From Temnopleurus reevesii (lineage: Eukaryota; Echinodermata; Echinoidea; Temnopleuroida; Temnopleuridae), in assembly GCA_036244855.1 (NCBI GenBank), contig BQKZ01005435.1:14578-30853 (forward strand): a stretch of 16,276 nucleotides of DNA, given 5' to 3'. Below, one piece after another: positions 12,901 to 16,276 of the stretch. A program made the translations under genes and the position numbers. The notes below the pieces were generated by a model. It had not been told where the DNA came from. It made no database searches and saw only the letters and a program-made list of their open reading frames with translations. Positions within the stretch are counted from its first letter, which is position 1. The number at the start of each line of letters is the position of its first letter.

Positions 12901-15307
12901 TCAATTTTTATTCAGATTACTGAGCCTAAATCTACAAGACTTCAATCAGAGTAGTGAGGAATATTGATTATACCTTTCCTATAGCATCATGTGCACTGTA
13001 TGTATCATGATCCATCACTCTGTGAAACACAAAAAGTAACAAGAATAAGAATGTAAATTGCATAAAGAAATTCCCTGCCACACAATAATCTTAAAACAAA
13101 ACAACAAAGAAAATGCAAACCACATTGCCTTTCACAAAACAAAAAATAATGTATACAACATACTGTATAAATCAGATTTTTAAACTATGAACGATATTTC
13201 ATGAATAAAGCCTTTTTTATCTAAGGCATACTTCTTTAATTTCAGCATTGTGGGGTTAAATGCATTAACAGTTTTTAGGCAAAATGTTTTAGAATTTTCT
13301 TCCACAAGGATGTATGTATATATCTAACAAATTATTCTGGAAAGGAGTTAGAGTAACATTTATCATAGCCAGCTTTTTTCTTTTCTACAACCCAATTTGA
13401 AGGGTGTATGCTAAAAAAAATAATTACATGTATACTCCCTTACCTTATCTGTAATGGTTCATCTTGCAGCTCTTCATCATCAACCTGTTTACAACAAGGC
13501 AGAAATTAGCAAACAATTAGCTAATGAAATAGGTCTGTTCTGAATCTGAAGTGTAATCATTAGAATACTCAGATTTCAAACAGTTTCCCACTGAAGAAGA
13601 CATGGTCTAAAAGATTATTTTATAATCAACTACAAATAGAAAAAGTCAATGCATACATCATTTAAATCTCTTAAGTTATAATTATGATATTCATTTGTCA
13701 GCCAATAAATGAAGTTAAATTTTACAACCTGGGCAAAAAGGGAACTTATTCTCAGTAGATTGTTTTTATTCAATTAGTTTAATGACATCTAACAATGAAA
13801 AAAAAAAAATATATATATATATAAGAGAGGGAGCATGGGATTGAGGACGAACAGTAGATGACCCACTAGGAAGGATTCGGACGAGGTACAACTGGTAACA
13901 ATGAAAATTAAGGGCTTGGCAAACATTACCTCAAATTTGAACCATTCTGAATTCCACTGAGGGTTGAGAGACTTTGGATAGACATCTGTCTTGTAGGTAC
14001 TCTGACCAAACCGGACCTGAAAAAAATTATTTGTGAAACATAAAACACATGCAGAGTTCATCTACATTTTTTTTTTATCTGTATAAATGAAATTTTGTTT
14101 TAACTTGCGCTCGATTGTTATGTAGTCAATTCTGTCTAAGTTGACTGTAAAATATATACAACTGCCTTCAAAGGTCAAAGCATTTTAAAAGAAATTATGC
14201 AACACATACATCTATTAACCTCTTGAACATAAACAATTTTTATCCTATGACTTCCACATCATGGCCCCTCTCACAAGCCTAGCTTCCTCAGGGGCCTTAA
14301 ACCATTCATGTTATGTCTATATTATTTTGTATATGCTATGTAAACGCCATGTGTCTGGTTTTAAATAAATTCATTCATTCATTCATTCATTCTCGCACAC
14401 CCATCTGAGAGGCACGATCAAAAGGGTCCATCAGAGGGGTATGTGAGAATCTGTGCTTGAGTGCTGTAGTCTCTGTGTGTTCAGGGTAGGAATACATGTA
14501 TGTGCAGAGACAGATGCTTTTAGACCACAGACAGGGACTGAACTTAAAAATTTGCAGGGGAGCTATAAATAGCTCTCCTAGAGGCTGTCCAAGAGAATTT
14601 TAGAAGAGCTAAAATGTAGTATGATTGGGATTACAAGGGGCTGTATTAAATCACTACCCCAAAAGCATTATAGGGGCACTTTTGGAGCGCTTTCCCTCAT
14701 CCTTCCATCCCTTCAGTTTTAGTCCTGCACAGAGTCCTTAACTGAACTACACCTTCACTTGTTCCTTACCTCTGCAAACACATCAGCTAGGTCATTGGCC
14801 CTGTCCATAACAGGTAGCTCCCGTGCTGCAACTTCACACACCCGCAGTTTACCTGGCATCTTTTGAGGTAATACAATCATGCCCCCCCCCCCCTTCCCCA
14901 CCTTCAATTGTCTAGTTGAGAACTCTGTAGTCTAATAGCACCTGCCTTTGCACACATTTTTGCCCTGAGCACACAGGAACAGCATCACTCAACCACAGAT
15001 TCTCGCATACCCCTCTGATCACATACCCTAGCTTCTGAGAGACGCGTTCAAAAGGGTCCACCAGAGGGGTATGTGAGAATCTGTGGTTAAGTGCTGTAGT
15101 CCTTGTGTGTCCAGGGCAAGGATATGTGCAGAGGCAGGTGCTTCTCCAGACCATTAAGTCCTCAACTGAACTACACCTTCAATTGATGATTCCCTAGCAC
15201 CATTTTATTCTACTCACCTCTGCAAACGCATCAGCCAAGTCACTGGCTCTGTCCATAACAGGTAGATCCCGTGCTGCGACTACACGCACCCGTAGTTTAC
15301 CTGGCAT
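479..15307 (-). CDS. C2CD5: C2 domain-containing protein 5 (CDP138) orthologue, 5' part of a multi-exon gene
   Basis: Twelve exons with consistent phases give about 424 residues collinear with vertebrate C2CD5, from MPGKL at the start to the block ending near ETTSI. Known role in mammals: a Ca2+- and phospholipid-binding Akt2 substrate that promotes fusion of GLUT4 vesicles with the plasma membrane. Visible here: a C2 domain at about residues 1-110, with D19 and D26 in loop 1 and D76, D78, D84 in loop 3; a conserved segment to about 265 holding RQRLFS, whose serine is residue 197 and fits the Akt motif RxRxxS; a variable Pro/Ser/Gly-rich linker at about 255-350; then the start of the conserved central domain (EYPFF, SARSVKLLDRIHNP, DAWW). 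The mammalian protein is about 1000 residues, so the 3' half lies past base 1. Exons 6 and 7 occur twice and exon 1 is duplicated. The identity of the family is clear; the function in this organism is inferred. Confidence 0.95.
594..1205 (-). other. Intron 11, microsatellite-filled and largely open in frame
   Basis: 612 bases, a multiple of three. The frame of exon 11 stays open for about 190 codons, mainly Asp, and stops at 625-627 just before exon 12. Canonical GTAATT and TTTTGCAG ends support it as an intron. Confidence 0.85.
727..1194. repeat. (ATC/GAT)n microsatellite with higher-order copy
   Basis: About 460 bases of imperfect TCA triplets (GAT on the gene strand) with scattered AGC, ACA and GTC interruptions. 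A block starting CAGTCATCATCATCAGCAAC at 941 recurs at 1115 with few changes, so the tract also grew by duplication of a unit of about 174 bases. Confidence 0.95.
1206..1314 (-). CDS. C2CD5: C2CD5 exon 11, start of central conserved domain
   Basis: Thirty-six codons plus one base. Reads EYPFFTMTSFPHGFLVHLGG, then MVSARSVKLLDRIHNP, matching vertebrate EFPFFTLTAFPPGFLVHVGG / VVSARSVKLLDRIHNP. Acceptor GTGCATCCAG, donor GTAATTTG. The frame continues open past the donor into the GAT repeat (see intron 11). Confidence 0.96.
1315..2048. other. Intron 10, no feature recognised
   Basis: 734 bases, AT-rich. Short open frames exist on both strands but show no family resemblance, no splice-consistent coding and no repeat structure that I can see. 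Confidence 0.6.
2049..2146 (-). CDS. C2CD5: C2CD5 exon 10, Gly/Ser linker
   Basis: Two bases completing G318, then 32 codons, ending in phase 0. Reads SHGTAGSSGSGSGAHRIG, then LPRSVLAQNNIDML. Acceptor CTGTTTTAG, donor GTGAGTGA. The end aligns loosely with the vertebrate stretch just before EFPFF (QSALEQR). Called from splice signals, CpG-rich coding-like composition and phase match to exons 9 and 11. Confidence 0.8.
2530..2656. mobile_element. Short inverted-repeat MITE with CTT target duplication
   Basis: Ends GGGCCTGTAACATAAAAG and its complement CTTTTATGTTACAGGCCC, with CTT on both sides (2527-2529, 2657-2659). Arms continue through GATGCAATTAA. Two inner palindromes sit inside: one around TCAATTGCATCTCT and one around TTACGGTAAATATTTACTGTAA, so the whole 127 bases can fold. 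Three-base duplications suit a PIF/Harbinger-type parent; that assignment is inference. No transposase. Confidence 0.85.
2790..3113 (+). mobile_element. LINE 3' end (L2/CR1-like), degraded
   Basis: On the plus strand a frame ending at the stop 2888-2890 reads RAPSVSQFKSLLKTYFFKQ, the typical C-terminal tail of invertebrate L2/CR1-group reverse-transcriptase ORFs. About 220 bases of 3' UTR follow, with TTAAGCGCCTAATAAATG and a short TTA repeat, the usual end of these elements. The 5' part is missing, as expected for 5'-truncated insertions. It lies in intron 9 opposite to the gene. Confidence 0.75.
3114..5230. other. Middle of intron 9, nothing recognised
   Basis: Over 2 kb of AT-rich sequence with TACATGTA runs (for example 3190-3203). 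A minor tandem repeat GGAAGGAAAACTTAAAA-like occurs at about 3700-3745. Open frames up to 66 codons show no coding signature. No exon could be fitted between exons 9 and 10. Confidence 0.55.
5238..5662. repeat. Tandem duplication of about 130 bases, second copy split by a MITE
   Basis: Copy 1 (about 5238-5368) and copy 2 (about 5393-5469 plus 5619-5662) share TTTCTTTCTGG, TTTGTCATTTCTTTT, CTGCTCC, TTTAATTGTGTAA and AGAACACA.AATCCAAA in order. Copy 2 is interrupted by the hairpin element at 5470-5618, while copy 1 is not. Confidence 0.75.
5470..5618. mobile_element. Near-perfect hairpin MITE with TA target duplication
   Basis: 149 bases. The left arm ATGGCCCGTATTCCGATAGC continues as GAGGTTTAACTTAACCC and is mirrored at the right end with a two-base gap. 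Arms stay complementary to about 65 bases, leaving a small central loop. TA flanks both ends (5468-5469, 5619-5620), suggesting a Tc1/mariner-type mobiliser (inference). Non-coding. Confidence 0.88.
5696..5853 (-). CDS. C2CD5: C2CD5 exon 9, disordered linker
   Basis: One base completing D265, 52 codons, one base over. Includes NMNPLDEQVEGQLGYGSPG and ends SVPTQRYASDSDLTGQ. The Ser/Pro-rich segment matches the vertebrate linker only in character (SxxSDSDL). Acceptor ATTTCAG is good. The inferred donor GTTTATTA is weak, so the 3' edge is the least certain exon boundary of this model, although phase 1 fits exon 10 exactly. Confidence 0.78.
6038..6258. mobile_element. Inverted-repeat element with CAGGGTGCTACAA ends, copy 1
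   Basis: Termini AGATTCAGGGTGCTACA and the complement TGTAGCGCCCTGAAATCT. Several CTTGCCC / GGGCAAG blocks lie inside. About 220 bases, no coding capacity. CAGGG ends are common in hAT-type elements, but no 8-base target duplication is visible. Confidence 0.78.
6444..7191. mobile_element. Non-autonomous DNA transposon, about 747 bases, GGGGCGGTATTCTGG ends
   Basis: Ends GGGGCGGTATTCTGGTAG.TGTCTTATCTC and its complement at 7161-7190, with similarity running over roughly 110 bases on each side, including a second TATTCTGGAA block. About ten copies of AGATAAG/CTTATCT are spread through both arms. The centre has a 19-base direct repeat and no transposase frame. No convincing target duplication was found. 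Confidence 0.82.
6770..6807. repeat. 19-base direct repeat, two copies
   Basis: AAATTCATCCTGTTGCATC occurs twice head to tail within the larger transposon at 6444-7191. Confidence 0.9.
7483..7614 (-). CDS. C2CD5: C2CD5 exon 8
   Basis: One base completing G221, 43 codons, two bases over. Encodes YWQCFDLEGESGVVVRGIGT (family: YLQCFDLEGESGLVVRAIGT), then turns into a proline-rich linker (VSPPPPTSPPKDGH). Acceptor CTACAG, donor GTAAGT. The first half is strongly conserved; the last 20 or so residues are variable and likely disordered. Confidence 0.94.
7740..8281 (+). mobile_element. LINE 3' end (L2/Rex1/CR1-like), 5'-truncated
   Basis: A plus-strand frame ending at a stop near 8188 contains SYSLRSTSAPSY, then FNSFRSLAPQLWNCLHASLR and LNLFKKHLKTHLYNF, the hallmark C-terminus of L2/Rex1-group ORF2 (APxLWN, FKKxLKTHL). 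Upstream of about 7930 the frame is broken by stops and shifts. The 3' end reads AGCGCTTTGTATCCTCTGG, then GTGCTATATAAATTCAATTA and a TTA/ATT triplet run to 8281, the classic tail. It sits in intron 7, opposite to the gene. Confidence 0.85.
8282..8687. other. Rest of intron 7, nothing recognised
   Basis: About 400 bases between the LINE tail and the exon 7 donor with no coding or repeat signal that I could identify. Confidence 0.6.
8688..8818 (-). CDS. C2CD5: C2CD5 exon 7 (complete), with Akt-type site
   Basis: Forty-three codons plus two bases, residues 178-220. Reads WIDMIRSPRASNEARQRLFS, then KLSGELQRKIGLRVLESEGN and AVL. Acceptor TTGTTTTTTTCAG, donor GTAAGAG. R192-Q-R194-L-F-S197 fits RxRxxS; in the mammalian protein S197 is the Akt2 target, and residue numbering from exon 1B lands on the same number. 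An open frame continues across the acceptor into a repeat, which is not coding. Confidence 0.95.
8851..9054. mobile_element. Relative of the 6038-6258 element in opposite orientation, copy 2
   Basis: Shares, in order and on the reverse strand relative to copy 1, AAACCCACT.GCCCGCATGCCC, AAGCTCTC.GGCAAGTAAA, TTTTTCTCT and GACAA.A.AAACTTTTGTTC.GGCAAGT. More decayed than copy 1. It lies directly upstream of exon 7 in the gene. Confidence 0.8.
9055..9699. other. Rest of the intron between exon 7 and left exon 6
   Basis: AT-rich with no recognised element. It does not visibly align with the corresponding intron on the right side of the join (10523-11544). Confidence 0.55.
9700..9785 (-). CDS. C2CD5: C2CD5 exon 6, copy on the left side of the join
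   Basis: Same phase, length and boundaries as the exon at 11545-11630, with donor GTGAGAT and acceptor AACAG; 85 of 86 bases agree and the protein is the same. About 35 bases of upstream intron also align with the other copy before similarity fades. Phase-compatible with the complete exon 7 at 8688-8818, so it gives one valid gene model with exons 7-12. Including both exon 6 copies in one transcript would break the frame. Confidence 0.88.
9786..10426. other. Intron upstream of left exon 6, ending at the join
   Basis: The first 35 or so bases match the intron at 11631 onward, then similarity is lost. The last about 165 bases (10262-10426) look like one end of a repeat: GGAGGACTCCGGACCAAAAAT followed by A-rich sequence, cut off at the ambiguous base 10427. 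Confidence 0.5.
10427..10427. other. Ambiguous base marking an abrupt sequence join
   Basis: The only n in the window. Sequence to the right begins in the middle of exon 7; sequence to the left is unrelated repeat-like intron. This is the signature of a one-base gap or a forced contig join. Confidence 0.85.
10428..10522 (-). CDS. C2CD5: C2CD5 exon 7, truncated copy on the right side of the join
   Basis: Encodes WIDMIRSPRASNEARQRLFS and on to RKIGL, then stops at the ambiguous base at 10427, where homology to exon 7 ends abruptly. The 95 bases are identical to 8724-8818. Acceptor side is intact (TTTTCAG); the donor half of the exon is missing. Contains the Akt-type RQRLFS site. Best explained as the broken edge of a contig and not as a biological truncation. 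Confidence 0.85.
10651..10711 (+). repeat. tRNA-like SINE head fragment
   Basis: Contains TATTGGTTCTGACTCTCGCC, then TTTCAATTGGAGGGTC and GCGTTCAAAACC, resembling the D-arm, anticodon arm and box B of a tRNA-derived SINE. Arm pairing is imperfect, so it is not a functional tRNA. Confidence 0.4.
10711..10925. repeat. Inverted repeat, arms of about 45 bases
   Basis: Left arm CTGAGCAGAAGGGACAAAGG plus GGGACAAAGCAAACAAC (10717-10757) is mirrored by GTTGTTTGCTTTGTCCCAG plus CCTTGGTCCCTTCTGCTCA (10882-10920). About 120 unrelated bases lie between. Probably a fold-back element or a SINE-associated repeat. Confidence 0.7.
10926..11544. other. Rest of the intron between right exons 6 and 7
   Basis: No coding or repeat structure recognised. 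An open minus-strand frame of 77 codons partly overlaps the inverted repeat and resembles no family I know. Confidence 0.55.
11545..11630 (-). CDS. C2CD5: C2CD5 exon 6, copy on the right side of the join
   Basis: Two bases completing S149, then 28 codons. Encodes STMPSGYLVTAIHGFVEEL and VVNDDPEHQ; vertebrate equivalent IIHGFVEELVVNEDPEYQ. Acceptor TTTCAACAG, donor GTAAGAAT. It lies on the same continuous stretch as exons 1-5, so by position it belongs to the allele that carries them. Copy 9700-9785 differs at one silent base (CTC versus CTT, Leu). Confidence 0.93.
11631..12264. other. Intron 5, with weak inverted repeat and poly-G
   Basis: Contains GCTTGCGACT...AGTCGCAAGC arms at about 11764-11826 enclosing a TGACGTCA, a G12 tract at 11902-11913, and a tRNA-like segment listed separately. 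No exon. Confidence 0.55.
12052..12113 (-). repeat. tRNA-like (SINE-type) segment, minus strand
   Basis: Minus strand reads TATAGTGGTAAGATAGCTG, then a loop region and CAGAAGGTCGTAGGTTCAATT, which resemble box A and box B of tRNA-derived sequences (GGTTCAA). The acceptor stem does not pair, so it is a tRNA relic or SINE head. Confidence 0.45.
12265..12445 (-). CDS. C2CD5: C2CD5 exon 5, end of C2 domain
   Basis: Sixty codons plus one base (residues 89-148). Begins VYIDLNPLLW, then GWLPIYDTMHGIRGEIY, and ends with VDLIEDVNRFRQSSVGVHFF. Acceptor follows a CACACAG-type tract; donor GTAAGTATC. Covers the last C2 strands and the conserved segment after them, collinear with vertebrate VYIDIDPLL / GWFPIYDTIHGIRGE / NRFRQSS. 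Confidence 0.95.
12446..12973. other. Intron 4
   Basis: Contains a small GAT microsatellite (about 12493-12514) and the tandem repeat at 12652-12783. Nothing coding. Confidence 0.6.
12652..12783. repeat. Two-copy tandem repeat, unit about 62-70 bases
   Basis: TTCAATTTGGGACTGAT, then TTGATTTGCAATC and TTCTACAACATCT occur in the same order in both halves, with an 8-base insertion in the second copy. Confidence 0.85.
12974..13019 (-). CDS. C2CD5: C2CD5 exon 4 (46 bases), C2 loop 3
   Basis: One base completing codon 73 plus 15 codons: VMDHDTYSAHDAIGK. Acceptor TTTCACAG, donor GTATAA. Carries D76, D78 and D84, the loop-3 acidic residues of the C2 domain. Vertebrate equivalent reads VLDHDTYSANDAIGK. 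Confidence 0.94.
13020..13443. other. Intron 3, nothing recognised
   Basis: 424 AT-rich bases between exons 3 and 4 with no repeat or coding signal. Confidence 0.6.
13444..13484 (-). CDS. C2CD5: C2CD5 exon 3 (41 bases)
   Basis: A very short exon, residues 60-72 plus two bases of codon 73 (VDDEELQDEPLQI). Acceptor TTTACAG, donor GTAAGG. Aligns with vertebrate VDDEDLQDEPLQI. Recognisable only because the phases fit exons 2 and 4; it is too short to find by open-frame length. Confidence 0.93.
13485..13929. other. Intron 2
   Basis: AT-rich; only a short A-run plus (AT)n at about 13798-13822 is notable. A minus-strand open frame runs from exon 2 into this intron but is not conserved beyond the donor. 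Confidence 0.6.
13930..14016 (-). CDS. C2CD5: C2CD5 exon 2
   Basis: Twenty-nine codons, phase 0 on both sides, acceptor TTTTTTTCAG and donor GTAATG. Encodes residues 31-59 (VRFGQSTYKTDVYPK, then SLNPQWNSEWFKFE), the beta2-beta4 part of the C2 domain. The motif SLNPQWNSEWF is the classical C2 family signature and matches vertebrate C2CD5 closely. Confidence 0.95.
14270..14392 (+). mobile_element. Possible non-LTR retrotransposon tail ending in (ATTC)n
   Basis: A segment with TTTTAAATAAATTCATTCATTC at its end, about five ATTC units, preceded by TA-rich 3' UTR-like sequence. This tail form is typical of LINE-like insertions. It abuts and truncates the left arm of the duplicated fold-back region at 14393. 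Confidence 0.45.
14532..14727. mobile_element. Short inverted-repeat element (hAT-like ends) in duplication unit A
   Basis: Begins CAGGGACTGAACTT and ends AGTTTTAGTCCTG (imperfect complement). CACAGA flanks both sides (14526-14531, 14728-14733). The matching place in unit B reads CAGACCATTAAGTCC with no insert. CAGGG ends suggest a hAT-type element; hAT normally gives 8-base duplications, so the class is uncertain. Confidence 0.7.
14770..14859 (-). pseudogene. Duplicate of C2CD5 coding exon 1 (copy 1A), intact but diverged
   Basis: A second 30-codon copy of the first coding exon, with ATG, open frame and a good donor (GTAAGG). It differs from copy 1B at 10 of 90 bases; five changes alter the protein (R8C, V9E, D14E, S22N, A27V) and the rest are silent. 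V9E puts a charge into the first C2 beta strand, so this looks like a decaying copy. D19 and D26 are kept. It lies between exon 1B and exon 2, in the same phase as 1B, so it could serve as an alternative first exon if it had its own promoter. No strong 3' splice site is seen upstream of it; a C12 tract (G12 on the coding strand) starts 23 bases upstream of its ATG. Calling it a pseudo-exon is inference; the copy itself is seen directly. Confidence 0.75.
14882..14893. repeat. C12 homopolymer (G12 on the gene strand)
   Basis: Twelve C residues just upstream of exon 1A, followed by TTCCCC. Able to form a G-rich structure on the coding strand. Confidence 0.9.
14930..15154. mobile_element. Fold-back element, arms of about 90 bases
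   Basis: Left arm (about 14930-15019: AATAGCACCTGCCTTTGCAC ... CAACCACAGATTCTCGCATA) is complementary to the right arm (about 15063-15154: CAGAGGGGTATGTGAGAATC ... GTGCAGAGGCAGGTGCTT). About 43 bases form the loop. The right arm and part of the left recur in unit A. Confidence 0.8.
15218..15307 (-). CDS. C2CD5: C2CD5 coding exon 1 (copy 1B, likely the true start)
   Basis: Thirty codons from the start, phase 0, ending GCA GAG before donor GTGAGTA. The peptide starts MPGKLRVRVVAARDL and continues PVMDRASDLADAF, almost identical to the start of vertebrate C2CD5. It forms C2 strand beta1 with alternating hydrophobic residues and Ca2+ loop 1, with D19 and D26. Chosen over copy 1A because it matches the family at all five amino-acid positions where the two copies differ, and because a possible 3' splice site (TTTTCAG) lies 33 bases upstream of its ATG. 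Confidence 0.93.
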
Positions 15308-15340
15308 CTTGGAAGGTTGTATCACCTACTCACAGCCAAA
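15308..15340 (-). other. Putative 5' UTR part of exon 1B
   Basis: Between the start codon and a possible 3' splice site (CCATTTTCAG at 15341-15350) lie 33 bases. If this acceptor is used, the gene has at least one upstream non-coding exon. If not, transcription may start directly upstream. The ATG context is AAG ATG C, acceptable for a metazoan start. Confidence 0.45.
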
Positions 15341-15584
15341 CTGAAAATGGGGGGTAAAATATGTATAAATTTCAGAAGGAAAAATACACTAGATGTTTTC
15401 GGATAAATCAGCAAAATGTCGGTTTTTCATAAGAGTATAGCATTCCTTTATCGATTTTGCAAGTATCTTGAGAATCATGTTGAACCCTTACTCTAAATGT
15501 TTAATACATTGGTTGATTTTTTTTAATTAAACTCCATCAGTCCATGACCATGTACAAACAAAGTGAATGAAGAGATGTCTGACG

Positions 15585-15592
15585 TGACGTCA
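15585..15592. promoter_or_regulatory. Consensus CRE palindrome (TGACGTCA) upstream of C2CD5
   Basis: The full 8-base cAMP-response element lies 278 bases upstream of the start codon, inside a short CpG-bearing segment (15581-15620) in otherwise AT-rich flank. Full CREs near transcription starts are typical CREB/ATF sites. No TATA box or initiator can be assigned with confidence. A second TGACGTCA occurs at about 11792 but sits inside an inverted repeat in an intron. Confidence 0.4.
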
Positions 15593-15894
15593 AGGATTCC
15601 GTCGACATTGCCGATCGCATGGATTCCCATCAGCCGTAGTGATCATCATTTCTTTGTGAATTTGACAATTCATCACTCTTTAGTCTTAAAGTTTAACGCT
15701 AACTAATAATAAATTAATATTAAAATCACAAATTCGTCCGATTTTGCTACAATTTTCACAGTTTGCTCATGGATCTGATTTTTTCCTCATGCAATGGGAA
15801 CATGGCAAATATGGAAATATTGGCTATATTTTCCACAAAGAGATCAAGAGTCCAAGACTAAGTAAGAGTTTGCACATCTGCCAAATCAAAGCAA

Positions 15895-15995
15895 GGACCA
15901 ATCTGTGGCGCCCAGACGCTGTGGTGGATCGGGACAGGAGCGGGGGGCATCCACTCGGAGTGCCGCTGTTGTGCAGTTCGATGGCAGGGCAGAAA
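15895..15995. other. GC-rich patch in the 5' flank, function unknown
   Basis: About 100 bases with clearly higher GC than the surroundings, open on both strands. The predicted peptides are not recognised. Candidate for a promoter, an untranslated exon or an unclassified repeat. No splice donor on the minus strand could be assigned. Confidence 0.3.
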
Positions 15996-16213
15996 TCAAA
16001 TTCATTGCTAGACCATCCCCCCTTTTTCGAGTTAAATCTAGACAACTATATTAGCGAAAATGGAAAGTAAATATACACATTTATACCTACGTTTCAAATT
16101 CTTCCAGTCTGTTCAGTTTATAACAACAAAGTTACAAAATATACACGTAAATTCAGCTTTCTATTCGCAAAATTAATTTCCCGAGAATGGTCATCTCGAT
16201 CCGGTCAAATTAC

Positions 16214-16276
16214 CTGTAAAAATAAGTAAACAAATTCGAAAGGAAATCTTGTTCTCGCTCGTAGACACGTTGGGGT
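16214..16276 (-). other. Possible non-coding first exon edge of C2CD5
   Basis: On the minus strand a TTTTTACAG / GTAATTTG junction occurs at 16213/16214, preceded by a CpG-richer stretch (ACGTGTCTACGAGCGAGAAC). It could be the donor of an upstream 5' UTR exon splicing to 15340. The same bases also resemble an acceptor, so this is only a candidate. Confidence 0.25.

Larger units (their letters stand above)
14393..15310. repeat. Tandem duplication carrying C2CD5 exon 1
   Basis: Unit A (about 14393-14880) and unit B (about 14998-15320) share, in order: TTCTCGCA.ACCC, TCAAAAGGGTCCA, CAGAGGGGTATGTGAGAATC, GTGCTGTAGT, GTCCT.AACTGAACTACACC and then exon 1. Unit A also holds a 196-base insertion that B lacks. 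Confidence 0.88.
15341..16276. other. 5' flank / first intron of C2CD5
   Basis: No coding region is supported. It contains the CRE, the GC-rich patch and the possible non-coding exon edge listed separately. The rest is AT-rich sequence. Whether a divergent neighbour starts to the right cannot be judged here. Confidence 0.5.

Noticed and set aside
14770..15307. Use of both exon 1 copies in one transcript
   Set aside because: It would repeat the first C2 strand and loop, and copy 1A has only a weak AG before its ATG and no good pyrimidine tract.
15744..16070. 108-residue plus-strand protein and an overlapping minus-strand frame of 73 residues
   Set aside because: No recognisable domain. Openness is explained by the GC-rich patch. 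A superficial likeness of the GC-rich part to a cloning-vector polylinker was considered, but the match is broken and no exact site run is present, so contamination is not claimed.

Overview
This is a eukaryotic (metazoan) genomic window. It is AT-rich and intron-rich, and full of short inverted-repeat transposons, LINE 3' tails and microsatellites. The style of the repeats (TACATGTA-type tracts, GGGCCTGTAACATAAA-type MITEs, L2/CR1-like tails ending in TTA triplets) suggests a marine invertebrate deuterostome, most likely an echinoderm such as a sea urchin. That placement is inference. I see no bacterial, phage or CRISPR system, and no second protein-coding gene that I can support.

One gene dominates: the 5' half of a C2CD5 (CDP138) orthologue on the minus strand, read from right to left. 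Twelve coding exons can be placed with in-phase GT/AG splice sites. They run from the start codon in exon 1B (15307) through exon 2 (13930-14016), 3 (13444-13484), 4 (12974-13019), 5 (12265-12445), 6 (11545-11630 and a second copy at 9700-9785), 7 (8688-8818 and a truncated copy at 10428-10522), 8 (7483-7614), 9 (5696-5853), 10 (2049-2146), 11 (1206-1314) and 12 (479-593). About 424 codons are present and the gene continues beyond base 1. The encoded protein keeps the N-terminal C2 domain with all five acidic residues at positions corresponding to those attributed to Ca2+ binding in the mammalian protein (D19, D26, D76, D78, D84). It also keeps an RxRxxS Akt-type site at S197.

Three things disturb the gene. 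(1) A single ambiguous base at 10427 cuts exon 7 at an abrupt join. To its left is a complete exon 7 and exon 6, and to its right a partial exon 7 and a complete exon 6. Exon copies are 95/95 and 85/86 identical but the introns around them do not align by eye. The simplest reading is an unmerged contig or haplotype overlap; a real partial duplication is the alternative. (2) The first coding exon and its downstream intron are tandemly duplicated. Copy 1B looks like the true start; copy 1A differs at 10 of 90 bases and carries a charged residue in the first beta strand. (3) Intron 11 is mostly a GAT/ATC microsatellite that stays open in the frame of exon 11, so retaining the intron would append a long poly-Asp tail.

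The introns hold at least six inverted-repeat DNA elements: 2530-2656, 5470-5618, 6038-6258 with an inverted relative at 8851-9054, 6444-7191, 14532-14727 and a fold-back at 14930-15154. They also hold two clear LINE 3' ends (about 2790-3113 and 7740-8281), a third possible tail with an ATTC repeat, and two tRNA-like SINE fragments. Two insertions (5470-5618 and 14532-14727) lie in one copy of a local duplication, so the other copy acts as an empty site. The right end (15308-16276) is the 5' flank of the gene, with a consensus CRE palindrome and CpG-richer patches but no certain transcription start.
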